This document shows, piece after piece, positions 16,282-24,207 of a DNA stretch of 26,916 nucleotides; within the stretch, counting starts at the first letter, position 1; each line of letters opens with the position of its first letter. Position numbers and translations under genes: made by a program. Location of the stretch: contig UQXM01000007.1 of assembly GCA_900545035.1 (NCBI GenBank), positions 1 to 26,916 of the forward strand. The letters are read 5' to 3'. The stretch is from an uncultured Fusobacterium sp. GTDB lineage: Bacteria > Fusobacteriota > Fusobacteriia > Fusobacteriales > Fusobacteriaceae. The notes under the pieces are model-generated. The model saw only the letters and a program-made list of their open reading frames with translations, ran no database searches and was not told the origin of the DNA.

Positions 16282-17276
16282 ATTTCCTGCTCCTTAATTT
16301 CAAAATGCTCCTTAGCTTTGCTGGTTATCATTCTCCCTCTCGGAGTTCTTTTTATATATCCTGTTTTTACCAGATAAGGTTCATATACCTCTTCTATTGT
16401 TCTTCTGTCCTCTCCCAAAAGCAAAGAAAGAGTTTCTATTCCCACAGGTCCGCCCCCGTAGTTTTTCATAATTGACAAAATAATATTTCTGTCAAGTTCA
16501 TCAAGTCCGTCATCATCAACACCCAAAAGTTTTAAAGCTTCTGCTGCTATTCTTTTGGTAATAATTCCGTTTCCTCTTATTTCCGAATAATCTCTCACTC
16601 TTTTTAAGAAACGGTTTGCTATTCTCGGAGTTCCTCTGCTTCTTCTGGCAATCTCCACAGCTCCCTCTTTTTCAATTTCAACTCCAAGAACTTTTGCTCC
16701 TCTTATCAAAATCTGAATAAGTTCTTCCTGTGTGTAATATTCCATTCTGTGGCTTACTCCAAATCTGTCCCTCAAAGGAGAACTCAAAAGTCCCGCTCTT
16801 GTTGTTGCTCCTATAAGAGTAAATTTTGGCAGCTCAATTCTTATTGACCTTGCAGCAGGTCCTTTTCCGATTATTATATCAAGCTCTCCGTCCTCCATGG
16901 CAGGATACAAAATTTCCTCCACAGAGGTGTTTAATCTGTGTATCTCATCTATAAAAAGAATATCATTTTCTTCAAGGGAAGTAAGAATTGCAGCCAAATC
17001 TCCCGCTTTATCAAGAACAGGTCCCGATGTTATTTTAAGATTTACATTCATTTCATTGGCAATTACTCCGGCAAGGGTAGTTTTTCCCAGTCCGGGAGGT
17101 CCGTACAGCAGTGTATGATCAATACACCCTCCTCTTCTTTTGGCTGCCTCTATGAATATCTTCATTTTTTCTTTCAGATTAGTCTGCCCTATATACTCTG
17201 AAAATCTTTTAGGTCTGAGACTTCTCTGTGTATCTGTTTCATTTGTCAGCTCTTTGTCTGTAACTATCCTGTCCAT
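16278..17276 (-). CDS. ruvB: Holliday junction branch-migration helicase RuvB
   Basis: Hexameric AAA+ motor that drives RuvA-bound Holliday junctions during recombination repair. The 332-residue form chosen has Walker A GPPGLGKT (59-66), Walker B FIDEIH (108-113), the sensor segment IGATTRAGLLSSPLRDRFG, and the C-terminal winged helix ending GYIKRTPRGRM. The open frame extends 51 bases upstream to a TTG. That is rejected because it would overlap the preceding gene, lacks the site used here, and RuvB normally begins MDRIV-like. The ATG at 17276 has AGGAGCAGGAAA upstream and lies 19 bp after the DUF445 gene. ruvA and ruvC are not in the window. Confidence 0.96.
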   Translation of the reverse strand: MDRIVTDKELTNETDTQRSLRPKRFSEYIGQTNLKEKMKIFIEAAKRRGGCIDHTLLYGPPGLGKTTLAGVIANEMNVNLKITSGPVLDKAGDLAAILTSLEENDILFIDEIHRLNTSVEEILYPAMEDGELDIIIGKGPAARSIRIELPKFTLIGATTRAGLLSSPLRDRFGVSHRMEYYTQEELIQILIRGAKVLGVEIEKEGAVEIARRSRGTPRIANRFLKRVRDYSEIRGNGIITKRIAAEALKLLGVDDDGLDELDRNIILSIMKNYGGGPVGIETLSLLLGEDRRTIEEVYEPYLVKTGYIKRTPRGRMITSKAKEHFEIKEQEI

Positions 17277-17295
17277 TAAAATTTCCTGCTCCTTT

Positions 17296-17898
17296 TTAAA
17301 TGAACGATACCACTGCAAACTGTGCAAATCCTATCACTGCACCCAGCACCGCTCCTATATATTCAATATGCTTCAGTTCTTTTTTGGCAAGAGAAATTAT
17401 TATCTCCTCCACTTTTTCCAATGAGAATCCGTCAACCTTTTCTGTTATAATTTTTTTGATATCAACTTTACTTTCAAGATATTCTCCGAAAGCTCTTATC
17501 ATCTCTTCTTTGTTGTCAAGAATACTCTGTTTTATGATTCCCTTTATTTTTTCAAGCATTGAATCGCTCAAAAAAAATGCTGCCATTGGAAAATTTTTCA
17601 AAATTTCCTCTTTCAGCTTTGATTCAAGTATTTTATCTATTATTCCGCTCATATTTTTCTCAAGATCATCAGCAGATATTTCAGATATTATATCTTTTAT
17701 TGAAACCAGCTCATTTTCCACAACTTCTGCAATACTTTTCCCTATCTCATTTTTTCTTTTCGGCAGAAGCCCTTGTATTTTGAAAAAGAAAAAATTAATC
17801 TCTTTATATGGTCTGAAAAGCATTTTTATGGCGATAAAATTTGTTATCCATCCAATCATTGCTCCGATTAAAACAAGTAAAAAACATTTAAGTATCAT
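17296..17898 (-). CDS. DUF445 family membrane protein
   Basis: Family recognised from the near-invariant N-terminal signature GAMIGWITNFIAIKMLFRPY, just after the first hydrophobic segment. The middle is a long charged, helical region and the last 20 residues form a second membrane segment (YIGAVLGAVIGFAQFAVVSF). Both ends are therefore membrane-embedded with a soluble coil between them, as in YheB-like proteins of Firmicutes. Function is unknown in the family. The frame opens at an ATG at 17916. The ATG at 17898 is preferred because GGGAG lies about 11 bp before it and homologues start right at the hydrophobic segment; the longer 206-residue form remains possible. It is the first gene after a strong promoter and precedes ruvB. 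Confidence 0.88.
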   Translation of the reverse strand: MILKCFLLVLIGAMIGWITNFIAIKMLFRPYKEINFFFFKIQGLLPKRKNEIGKSIAEVVENELVSIKDIISEISADDLEKNMSGIIDKILESKLKEEILKNFPMAAFFLSDSMLEKIKGIIKQSILDNKEEMIRAFGEYLESKVDIKKIITEKVDGFSLEKVEEIIISLAKKELKHIEYIGAVLGAVIGFAQFAVVSFI

Positions 17899-17942
17899 TT
17901 TGCATAAATCTCCCATTATATTCTTTATCTATTTTATAAATT

Positions 17943-17971
17943 ATTATATCATTTACTTCCACTTTTTTAAA
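17943..17971 (-). promoter_or_regulatory. Sigma-70 type promoter for the DUF445-ruvB operon
   Basis: On the minus strand the -10 is a perfect TATAAT (17943-17948) preceded by TGA, an extended -10. A TTTAAA -35-like hexamer (17966-17971) lies at exactly 17 bp. Transcription would start near 17936, about 38 bases before the chosen start. It follows the yigZ terminator, so it likely begins the long operon down to mrdA. Confidence 0.7.
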
Positions 17972-17997
17972 GTTTTTTATTGGTTTTTAGTTTTCTT

Positions 17998-18036
17998 AAA
18001 AAAACAGAACTGCTGCACAATTTTAAATGCAACAGT
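17998..18036 (-). terminator. Rho-independent terminator after yigZ
   Basis: On the minus strand ACTGTTGCA pairs with TGCAGCAGT (9 bp with one G-T pair; arms 18028-18036 and 18009-18017) around a 10-base loop. It is followed after TCTG by seven T's (17998-18004). It lies directly after the yigZ stop (18044) and ends the tmcAL-yigZ operon. Confidence 0.8.
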
Positions 18037-18043
18037 CCCCGTT

Positions 18044-18622
18044 TTATATATCTATCATTACAACATCTCTTTTTTCTTTCAGTTCTCTTATGCTATTTTC
18101 TGAAAGAGATACTTTATAAGTTACTCTGTCGTTATAACCTTTTTCAATTATTTCGTCTCCGTTTTTATAAATTATCTGTTCCACTTCAGCTGTCTTTTCA
18201 TAGGAAAAATCCAAAAGGAAAAGACTTTTTTTCACATAATCCACAATACCGGCTTCCTGAATTGCAAGTTTTGCTGTTTTTGCATAAGCTCTCACAAGCC
18301 CTCCCGCTCCCAATTTTATTCCGCCGAAATAACGGGTAGCCACAACAGCCAAGTTTTCCGCTTCCATATATGTGATTATATCTCCCATCGGTTTTCCTGC
18401 TGTCCCTTTCGGTTCTCCATCATCGTCCACTTTAAAATATTCCTGTCCTCCGTCAGTTACTTTGTAAGCAGAGCAGTTGTGAGTTGCATCTCTGTGTTTT
18501 GCTTTTATCGTCTCAATAAATTTTTCAGCTTCTTCTTTTGTGGAAACAGGCTTTATATATCCTATAAATTTTGATTTTTTTTCTTCAAATTCTATTACAC
18601 ATTCTTTTCCTACTGTTCTCAC
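18044..18622 (-). CDS. yigZ: YigZ/IMPACT family protein
   Basis: The 192-residue protein has the UPF0029/IMPACT N-terminal domain: KKSKFIGYIKPVSTKEEAE, the HRDATHNCSAY segment, DDDGEPKGTAGKPM, and ATRYFGGIKLGAGGLVRAY. A C-terminal DUF1949-like ferredoxin fold (about 135-190) follows. Eukaryotic IMPACT proteins regulate translation through GCN2; the bacterial role is unclear, although the structure suggests RNA or nucleic-acid binding. The start is GTG at 18622, with AGGAG 6 bp upstream, and overlaps the comEC stop as GTGA. It is the last gene before the terminator. Confidence 0.94.
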   Translation of the reverse strand: MRTVGKECVIEFEEKKSKFIGYIKPVSTKEEAEKFIETIKAKHRDATHNCSAYKVTDGGQEYFKVDDDGEPKGTAGKPMGDIITYMEAENLAVVATRYFGGIKLGAGGLVRAYAKTAKLAIQEAGIVDYVKKSLFLLDFSYEKTAEVEQIIYKNGDEIIEKGYNDRVTYKVSLSENSIRELKEKRDVVMIDI

Positions 18623-19947
18623 TCTGTTCTCCTAAAAAATTTTTTTATTTCTTTTCTGTAAACTGTTCCGATTAATATTATATAAATGAAAACCACAAAT
18701 TTCAATGATAATTTATTTTCACACTCTGCTGCAAGATAAGGAATTTTTCCAAAAAAATCCAGCATAATTTGAAGCAGCCCGTAAATTTTTTCAAGAATAT
18801 GCGAAAAAATTAAAGCAAAAATTTTTTCGGGAAAAAAGAAACTTATAAATCCCAAAGTTACATAAATCATTCCCACAGGTGTTACAAACATATTTGTAAA
18901 ATATGATAAAAAAGATACTGTACCGAAAAAATATGCACTTACAGGGATTATAAAAATCTGAATCGTTCCTGTAAAAATAAGAAAATTAATAAATTTTTTT
19001 AACTTTATATTTTTTATCTTTTTCTTCAAGCAGCATTTCGGATAAATATATATTATTGTAAACAGACATATATATGATAAAAGAAAAGATATATCTCCTG
19101 CCGAAGCAGGAAATAAAATAAGATTTACAACCGCTGCCAATGCCAGTGATTTTTTCATATCTGCCGTTTCATAAAATATTTTTCCCAAGAGAAAAACACT
19201 TCCCATTATATATGCTCTCACCACGGAAGGACTTGTGCTTATCCCTGCCGTATACACTGAAAGGCAGTTAAATGCCAAAAAATATCTCATTTCTCTTTTT
19301 ATTTTCAAAAAATTTACTCCGTATAAAATTATCCCAATAACTGCACCGATATGCAGTCCTGAAATTGCAAGAAGATGAGCCGACCCGCTGTAAATAAATT
19401 TTTCTCTCACATCTCTGTAAATATATCTTCTCTCTCCCAGAATAACCCCCTGCAAAAAATTTCCACATCTGTTTGAAAGATATTTTTTCATTGTCTCCAA
19501 TCTGCCGTTAAAAAATTTTTCAATTTTATTTGACTGAATTTCTTCTTTTTTTATCGGCTCAACAGAATAAAATTCATATTTGTCAGAAAGTTTTTCTGCT
19601 TTTCCGTATACAATATATCTGCCGTCAGAAGTATTTGGAATATATAAGTTAATATTTTTTAAAGGGAATCTGTCATCAATTTTTAAAGCTTTCCCTCTTC
19701 CGTTCACAATATTTGTTTCTACTTTTAATATTTCTCCGGGAGATATTTCATGAAAATTTACTGTTGTAAAAATTCTTATCAAAAAAACAAGCGGAATAAT
19801 ATAATACAAAAATTCTTTTTTCTCAAACCAAAACCAAAGCATAGCAAGAGAAAAAATCGTTATCATGCAGACTGTAAAAAAAGAGGCAAAATATATTCCT
19901 GCCCCTATTAACAAAATCTCTGCCGACAAAAAAATTATACTGCCCAT
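18619..19947 (-). CDS. comEC: ComEC/Rec2 competence-type membrane channel, without the metallo-beta-lactamase domain
   Basis: Predicted inner-membrane channel for single-stranded DNA uptake. The 442-residue protein has an N-terminal membrane region (about 4-60), an OB-like soluble part (about 70-135), and the 'Competence' membrane domain starting around GVILGER (168-174), with the hallmark HLLAISGLHIG (191-201) and about eight helices to 430. Full-length ComEC in Bacillus is about 770 residues with a C-terminal beta-lactamase-like domain; none follows here. The stop overlaps the next gene by 4 bp, so this is not a frameshifted tail. The ATG at 19947 has GAGGG about 11 bp upstream. No other competence genes are in the window. 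Confidence 0.9.
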   Translation of the reverse strand: MGSIIFLSAEILLIGAGIYFASFFTVCMITIFSLAMLWFWFEKKEFLYYIIPLVFLIRIFTTVNFHEISPGEILKVETNIVNGRGKALKIDDRFPLKNINLYIPNTSDGRYIVYGKAEKLSDKYEFYSVEPIKKEEIQSNKIEKFFNGRLETMKKYLSNRCGNFLQGVILGERRYIYRDVREKFIYSGSAHLLAISGLHIGAVIGIILYGVNFLKIKREMRYFLAFNCLSVYTAGISTSPSVVRAYIMGSVFLLGKIFYETADMKKSLALAAVVNLILFPASAGDISFLLSYICLFTIIYIYPKCCLKKKIKNIKLKKFINFLIFTGTIQIFIIPVSAYFFGTVSFLSYFTNMFVTPVGMIYVTLGFISFFFPEKIFALIFSHILEKIYGLLQIMLDFFGKIPYLAAECENKLSLKFVVFIYIILIGTVYRKEIKKFFRRTE

Positions 19948-19969
19948 AATAACCCATACCCTCTATATT

Positions 19970-21262
19970 TTATTTTTCTTCATATTTATAATAAAAGAAA
20001 AATGCTATTACAAATGATATCGCCGCAAAAATTGCTGTTGCATAAATCCCATATTTTGTAGCAGCTCCGTCTGTCCCACCAAAAGCAAGAATAAACGGCA
20101 GTACAAGAATTGAAATCATAAATGCCATTTTTAAGAAAAATCCCTGTATGCCAAAACATATTCCCTCAATTTTATTTCCTGTTTTCTCTGTTATTTTGCT
20201 GCTTATTTCACTCAGCATTGCAGGAGGAAAAATAAATGCCCCTCCGGCAACAGGAATTCCTATAAGTCCGAATAAAATAAATCCGAATGACTCAGGAAGA
20301 ATTTTTCCAATCATAAACAACATTACGGTAAATATTGTAAGAAGAACAAGACAGCCAAGCATAACTTTTCTGTATCCTATTTTTTTAGAAAGTTTGTTTG
20401 TAGGATAAAAGAAAAGAGCAGACATTCCGAAAAGAATTGCTGAAGCTGCTGTTATTTCTCCTTTACCGTACCCCATAATATCCTCAACATAATAGTTCAT
20501 TGTGGCTCTCAATGTATTAAATCCCACAAAAAAGAACAGAAGTCCGAAAAGATAAAAAATAAAATTTTTGTTTGAGGTAATAAGAGTTACAGTTTCTTTG
20601 AAAGATATTTTTGAAGTTTCCCCTTTGGAATAATTTTTTTCAGAAACACCGAATACTGTTATATATCCTCCCAAAGCAGCAAAAAAACTTAAAACAATTA
20701 CCATTCCTCTTATTCCGTAAACAGTATCTCCATTTCCTATAATCTTTATCAGATATCCCGGAATTATCATAGCCACAGCTGTGTATAAAAGTCTGAATAC
20801 AGACTGCCATGTGGAAAGATTAAGTCTTTCTTCCATTGTATTTCCTATTTCAGGAATAAGAGCATTGTAAGGAGCTCCCACTATTGTATAAAAAGTAAAA
20901 AACAAAGAACCTACCGCTGCAAGATAAATAAACGCCGCTGTCCCTGATGAAGCAGGAGGAAAAAACAACGCCACTGTCGAAAGTCCCAAAGGAATACTTC
21001 CCGCTGCAATAAAAGGTATTCTTCTTCCCCATCTTGTATTTACTTTATCTGAAATATATCCCACAGCAGGGTCTGTTATCATATCAACCACTCTTGATAT
21101 TGCAAAAGCTATTGAAACAAAAACAGGAGCCATTATCGGTTTCAGTCCCGAACTTTCCGACGGCATATAAAAATATAACAGCCACTGTGCAAAAATCTGA
21201 TCAACTATTGCATAGCTCACTCCCATTCCGTAAAATATCTGTGTTCTTTTTGATAAACTCAT
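19970..21262 (-). CDS. GPH-type sugar:cation symporter (MFS)
   Basis: Twelve-helix transporter of 430 residues. The segment DPAVGYISDKVNTRWGRRI near 65-83 is the glycoside-pentoside-hexuronide family signature (MelB-like), and YTIVGAPYNALIPE (125-138) matches the family's second conserved stretch. It would import a sugar or glycoside with Na+ or H+; the substrate cannot be told from the sequence. No glycosidase or sugar kinase is adjacent. Its neighbours are tmcAL (its start lies 2 bp after that stop) and comEC, an unexpected mix that suggests an operon of convenience. The ATG at 21262 has AGGAGG upstream. Confidence 0.88.
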   Translation of the reverse strand: MSLSKRTQIFYGMGVSYAIVDQIFAQWLLYFYMPSESSGLKPIMAPVFVSIAFAISRVVDMITDPAVGYISDKVNTRWGRRIPFIAAGSIPLGLSTVALFFPPASSGTAAFIYLAAVGSLFFTFYTIVGAPYNALIPEIGNTMEERLNLSTWQSVFRLLYTAVAMIIPGYLIKIIGNGDTVYGIRGMVIVLSFFAALGGYITVFGVSEKNYSKGETSKISFKETVTLITSNKNFIFYLFGLLFFFVGFNTLRATMNYYVEDIMGYGKGEITAASAILFGMSALFFYPTNKLSKKIGYRKVMLGCLVLLTIFTVMLFMIGKILPESFGFILFGLIGIPVAGGAFIFPPAMLSEISSKITEKTGNKIEGICFGIQGFFLKMAFMISILVLPFILAFGGTDGAATKYGIYATAIFAAISFVIAFFFYYKYEEK

Positions 21263-21264
21263 TT

Positions 21265-22461
21265 CTAATCCTCCTGATATATCACAGGAATATTTCTTGC
21301 TTCATATCTGTTTACAATATTGTAAATTCTTCCTGACCGTTCATTGAGTTCAAGATAAAATCTCTCCTCTTCTGAAAGAATTTTTTGTATATTTTTGAGT
21401 CCTGTGATAATTTTAGTTTCAATTTTTGTTTCTTTATTCTGTTTTGCCAAATTTTTGAGATACTCTCTTCCCTTTTGAGAAAATCCCATTATTCTGACAT
21501 AAGGAATTTTTTGTTTTGTATTTTCAGTTATCTCTTTTGTTATTCCCAAAAGAACATGAATAAGTATTCTCTGCACTCTTCCTATGGTAAATCTTTTTGT
21601 GATTATTTTTTCCAAAAAATCTTTATAATTTTCACACACAAGTGCTGCTTCATACAGTCTTATATGAAATCCCTCTTCCATATCCTGAATATCTCTCATG
21701 GCTTCTCTCTGTGAAAGAACGGCATATCTTATAAGAAAATAAAATTTTGAAATATCTGCTGTCCTCTTTTCCTCAAAAGCTTTTATCAAAATTTTCCAAG
21801 ATTTTTCAGGAATAAATTTTTGTATCTCTTCCATATTTTTATTTTCTTCAAACATTTTTCTGATTCCCGATGCACTGGCAATATCTCCGAAAGTTTCGTA
21901 AGAGTGGTATCCTGCTCCCTCTCTTTTTAAAGTTTTGGGAACAATACTGCTTTCCCAAAAATCTATTGCTCTTAAATATTCTATTCCGAGAATATCATTT
22001 GAATTTACAATATATTCTTTTCCAAGAAAATTTTCTATTTCTCTGTTGTAAGCTGTGGGATAAGACATTCCTTGTTTCAAATTTTCACGAAGTTTTTCTG
22101 AAAAATTTTCACTTTTTTCCAGTAAAATTATTTTCTTCATTTTTTCCGTGTCGGAGCTTTCAGAACCAAAAACAATTTCCTCCGCTCCGAGAATATTAAG
22201 TATTCCCACCGCTCCTCTTGCAAAAATCTCTGCACTCTGGCATGAATAAAAAACAGGAAGCTCTGCCACAATATCTGCTCCCTCTGCAAGAGCATCCCTG
22301 CATCTGTCCCATTTATTTATAAAAGAAGGCTCTCCTCTCTGAACAAAATCCCCACTCATAACAGCTATCACAACATTATTTTCCTCTTTGGCATTTTTAA
22401 GATGATATTTGTGTCCGTTGTGAAAAGGATTGTATTCCACCACTATTCCCGTGATTTTCAT
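21265..22461 (-). CDS. tmcAL: tRNA(Met) cytidine acetate ligase TmcAL
   Basis: ATP-dependent acetate ligase (formerly YlbM/DUF795) that makes ac4C34 in elongator tRNA-Met, helping AUG decoding. The 398-residue protein has the nucleotidyltransferase-like start MKITGIVVEYNPFHNGHKYH (HNGH at 14-17), VIAVMSGDFVQRGEPSF (31-47), ADIVAELPVFYSCQSAEIFA and the FGSES segment, followed by the C-terminal tRNA-binding helical region. This is the usual length. The ATG at 22461 has AAAGGAG 6 bp upstream. It is the first gene of its operon, directly downstream of a predicted promoter that diverges from coaX. Confidence 0.94.
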   Translation of the reverse strand: MKITGIVVEYNPFHNGHKYHLKNAKEENNVVIAVMSGDFVQRGEPSFINKWDRCRDALAEGADIVAELPVFYSCQSAEIFARGAVGILNILGAEEIVFGSESSDTEKMKKIILLEKSENFSEKLRENLKQGMSYPTAYNREIENFLGKEYIVNSNDILGIEYLRAIDFWESSIVPKTLKREGAGYHSYETFGDIASASGIRKMFEENKNMEEIQKFIPEKSWKILIKAFEEKRTADISKFYFLIRYAVLSQREAMRDIQDMEEGFHIRLYEAALVCENYKDFLEKIITKRFTIGRVQRILIHVLLGITKEITENTKQKIPYVRIMGFSQKGREYLKNLAKQNKETKIETKIITGLKNIQKILSEEERFYLELNERSGRIYNIVNRYEARNIPVIYQED

Positions 22462-22489
22462 AGTCCGCTCCTTTAAATTTTATGTTCAG

Positions 22490-22518
22490 TTTATATAATA
22501 CCATAATTTTTTAAACAA
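22490..22518 (-). promoter_or_regulatory. Predicted promoter for the tmcAL operon
   Basis: On the minus strand TTGTTT (22513-22518) and TATAAA (22490-22495) are separated by 17 bp, giving a start near 22483 and a short leader before the AAAGGAG site. The region is AT-rich, so chance matches are possible. It is back to back with the coaX promoter. Confidence 0.5.
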
Positions 22519-22522
22519 ATCT

Positions 22523-22551
22523 TTGTATTTTTTTATATTTTATATTATAAT
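22523..22551 (+). promoter_or_regulatory. Predicted promoter for coaX
   Basis: TTGTAT (22523-22528) is followed after 17 bp by a perfect TATAAT (22546-22551). Transcription would start near 22558, leaving about 37 bases of leader. The -35 is imperfect. Confidence 0.55.
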
Positions 22552-22594
22552 TGGTTATGTTTATCTTTTTATAGAAATTTGAGGACGGTGAAAT

Positions 22595-23371
22595 ATGCTT
22601 ATAACTTTAGATATAGGAAATACTCACATAGTAACAGGACTTTTTGATGAAAAAGGAAATACTCTTCTTACATTCAGAATAGCTACCAATGACAAAATGA
22701 CAGAGGACGAATATTTTTCATATTTCAGAAATATAACTAAATTTAACGAACTTGAAATTAAAAATGTAAACGGAATAATAATCGCTTCTGTTGTGCCAAA
22801 TCTTATTACTATTTTCCAATTTTTTGGAAGAAAATATTTTAATATCGAGCCTATGCTTGTTGATAGAGACAGCAGACTTCCTTTCACATTTGCACCTAAT
22901 ATGAATCCGACAGGTTTCGGTGCTGACAGAATAATTGATATTGTTCAGGCTCTGAAAGAGTTTCCCGATAAAGAAGCTCTCATAATTTTTGACCTTGGAA
23001 CAGCCACTACATATGATGTTTTGAAGAAAAATGTTTATGTTGGAGGAGGAATTCTTCCGGGAATAGAAATGGGAATAAATGCTCTCTGCACAAATACAGC
23101 AAAACTTCCGAGAGTAAAATTTTCATCTCCCGACTGCGTACTGGGACATGATACAATTTCACAAATTCAGGCAGGAATATTCTACGGATATGCAGGTCAA
23201 ATAAAACATATTATCAAAAAAATAAAAGAGGAAATCGGAGATAACGCTTATGTTATTGCAACAGGAGGTCTTGGAAAAATTCTTTCTGCCGAAATCGAAG
23301 AGATTGACGAATACTGCCACGATTTAAGCATAAAAGGACTTTATTCTATTTATGAACTGAATACAAAATAA
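22595..23371 (+). CDS. coaX: Type III pantothenate kinase
   Basis: Phosphorylates pantothenate in the first step of coenzyme A synthesis. Type III enzymes belong to the ASKHA fold and are generally not inhibited by CoA. The 258-residue protein has the P-loop-like LDIGNTHI (5-12), the substrate motif GFGADRIID (107-115), FDLGTATTYDV (132-142) and GGGILPGIEMG (150-160). All family motifs and the length (about 255) fit. The ATG at 22595 has GAGG with GGTGA upstream. It is the only plus-strand gene in the window, divergent from tmcAL and convergent with the DeoR regulator, and stands alone with its own promoter and terminator. Confidence 0.96.
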   Translation: MLITLDIGNTHIVTGLFDEKGNTLLTFRIATNDKMTEDEYFSYFRNITKFNELEIKNVNGIIIASVVPNLITIFQFFGRKYFNIEPMLVDRDSRLPFTFAPNMNPTGFGADRIIDIVQALKEFPDKEALIIFDLGTATTYDVLKKNVYVGGGILPGIEMGINALCTNTAKLPRVKFSSPDCVLGHDTISQIQAGIFYGYAGQIKHIIKKIKEEIGDNAYVIATGGLGKILSAEIEEIDEYCHDLSIKGLYSIYELNTK

Positions 23372-23378
23372 AATTTCA

Positions 23379-23422
23379 TAAAATAAAAAATATCTGCGTA
23401 ATTGCAGATATTTTTTATTTTA
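23379..23422. terminator. Bidirectional Rho-independent terminator between coaX and the DeoR gene
   Basis: Perfect 19-bp stem (arms 23379-23397 and 23404-23422) with a six-base loop gtaatt. The GC-containing part (tatctgc / gcagata) is next to the loop and the arms end in A and T runs, so both directions finish with a U-rich tail. The last arm contains the DeoR stop codon. Confidence 0.88.
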
Positions 23423-24181
23423 GTATATTATTTCCACATTGCTGTCTTTGTATGCTTCATAAATCTCTTTTTTCAATTTTGAATCTGTAATAATTGTTTT
23501 TACTTCATTTAATTCAGCTACTTTTATAAGAGCTGTTGTTTCAAATTTCTGGCTGTTTGCAAGAACTATTACCTCTTTTGACTGTTTTATCATAGCTTTC
23601 TGAATTATTACCTCTTTTTGAGGATAATCTGTAAATCCTGTTTTTAAAGAAAGACTGCTCACACTTAAAAAAGCTTTGTTCACAATAAATTTTGAAATTA
23701 TCTCTTCCGATATTGTTCCGAAAAAAGCTTTTTCTTTACTGTCTAAAAATCCTCCTGCAAGAATTACATTACATTCTTCCATATCTGAAAGTTCAGAAGC
23801 TATCACCAAAGAATTGGTTACTACTGTAATTTTTTTAAGATTTTTCTTTATCTCTTTTGCAAGAAAAATATTTGTGGAACTGTCATTTAAAAAAATTGTA
23901 TCTTCTTCTGTAATAAATTTTACAGCTTTTTGAGCAATCTCTGTTTTTTCTGCTACCTCTGTGTTTAATCTCGAAGTATAATCCAAATTTTTCAGTTCTG
24001 TTCTTTCAAGAGTTGCTCCTCCGTAAATTTTTTTAAGCTGTCCCTGTTTTTCCAAAGCATCAAAATCTCTTCTTATGGTTTCTATTCCTACCTCAAAGTG
24101 TTTGGCAAGTTCCAAAGCTTTTACAACCTTATTTTTTTCCAGCATCTTTAATATTTCTTCTCTACGCTCTTCTGCAAGCAT
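23420..24181 (-). CDS. DeoR-family transcriptional regulator
   Basis: The 253-residue protein has an N-terminal DeoR helix-turn-helix (about 5-57: ERREEILKMLEKNKVVKALE, then GIETIRRDFDALEKQGQLKKIYGGA) and a C-terminal sugar-phosphate-sensing domain of the ribose-5-phosphate isomerase-like fold (FLNDSSTN, VTNSLVIASEL, ILAGG, KAFFG). Such proteins usually repress a neighbouring sugar or nucleoside operon and respond to a phosphorylated sugar. The frame is open 123 bases further upstream into the AGCS gene. The ATG at 24181 is preferred because GGGGTGA lies 4 bp before it and homologues begin ML-ERR at this place. It is the last gene of the MFS-AGCS-DeoR series, 26 bp after the symporter gene, and so probably regulates it. 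Confidence 0.93.
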   Translation of the reverse strand: MLAEERREEILKMLEKNKVVKALELAKHFEVGIETIRRDFDALEKQGQLKKIYGGATLERTELKNLDYTSRLNTEVAEKTEIAQKAVKFITEEDTIFLNDSSTNIFLAKEIKKNLKKITVVTNSLVIASELSDMEECNVILAGGFLDSKEKAFFGTISEEIISKFIVNKAFLSVSSLSLKTGFTDYPQKEVIIQKAMIKQSKEVIVLANSQKFETTALIKVAELNEVKTIITDSKLKKEIYEAYKDSNVEIIY

Positions 24182-24207
24182 TATTTCACCCCAATCAAAT
24201 TTTAATT

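Noticed and set aside
17277..17327. N-terminal extension of RuvB from a TTG codon
   Set aside because: It would overlap the DUF445 gene end and has no suited site, whereas the ATG at 17276 has AGGAGCAGGAAA and matches the normal RuvB start.
17300..18103. 267-codon plus-strand open frame opposite the DUF445 gene
   Set aside because: It is the complement of a clear DUF445 coding frame plus the yigZ terminator. The translation is Ser/Ile/Phe-rich without any motif, and there is no convincing ribosome binding site.
18600..18640. Frameshift explaining the missing C-terminal domain of ComEC
   Set aside because: The stop overlaps the yigZ start by 4 bp (GTGA), and yigZ follows at once with its own motifs, so no displaced domain is present downstream.
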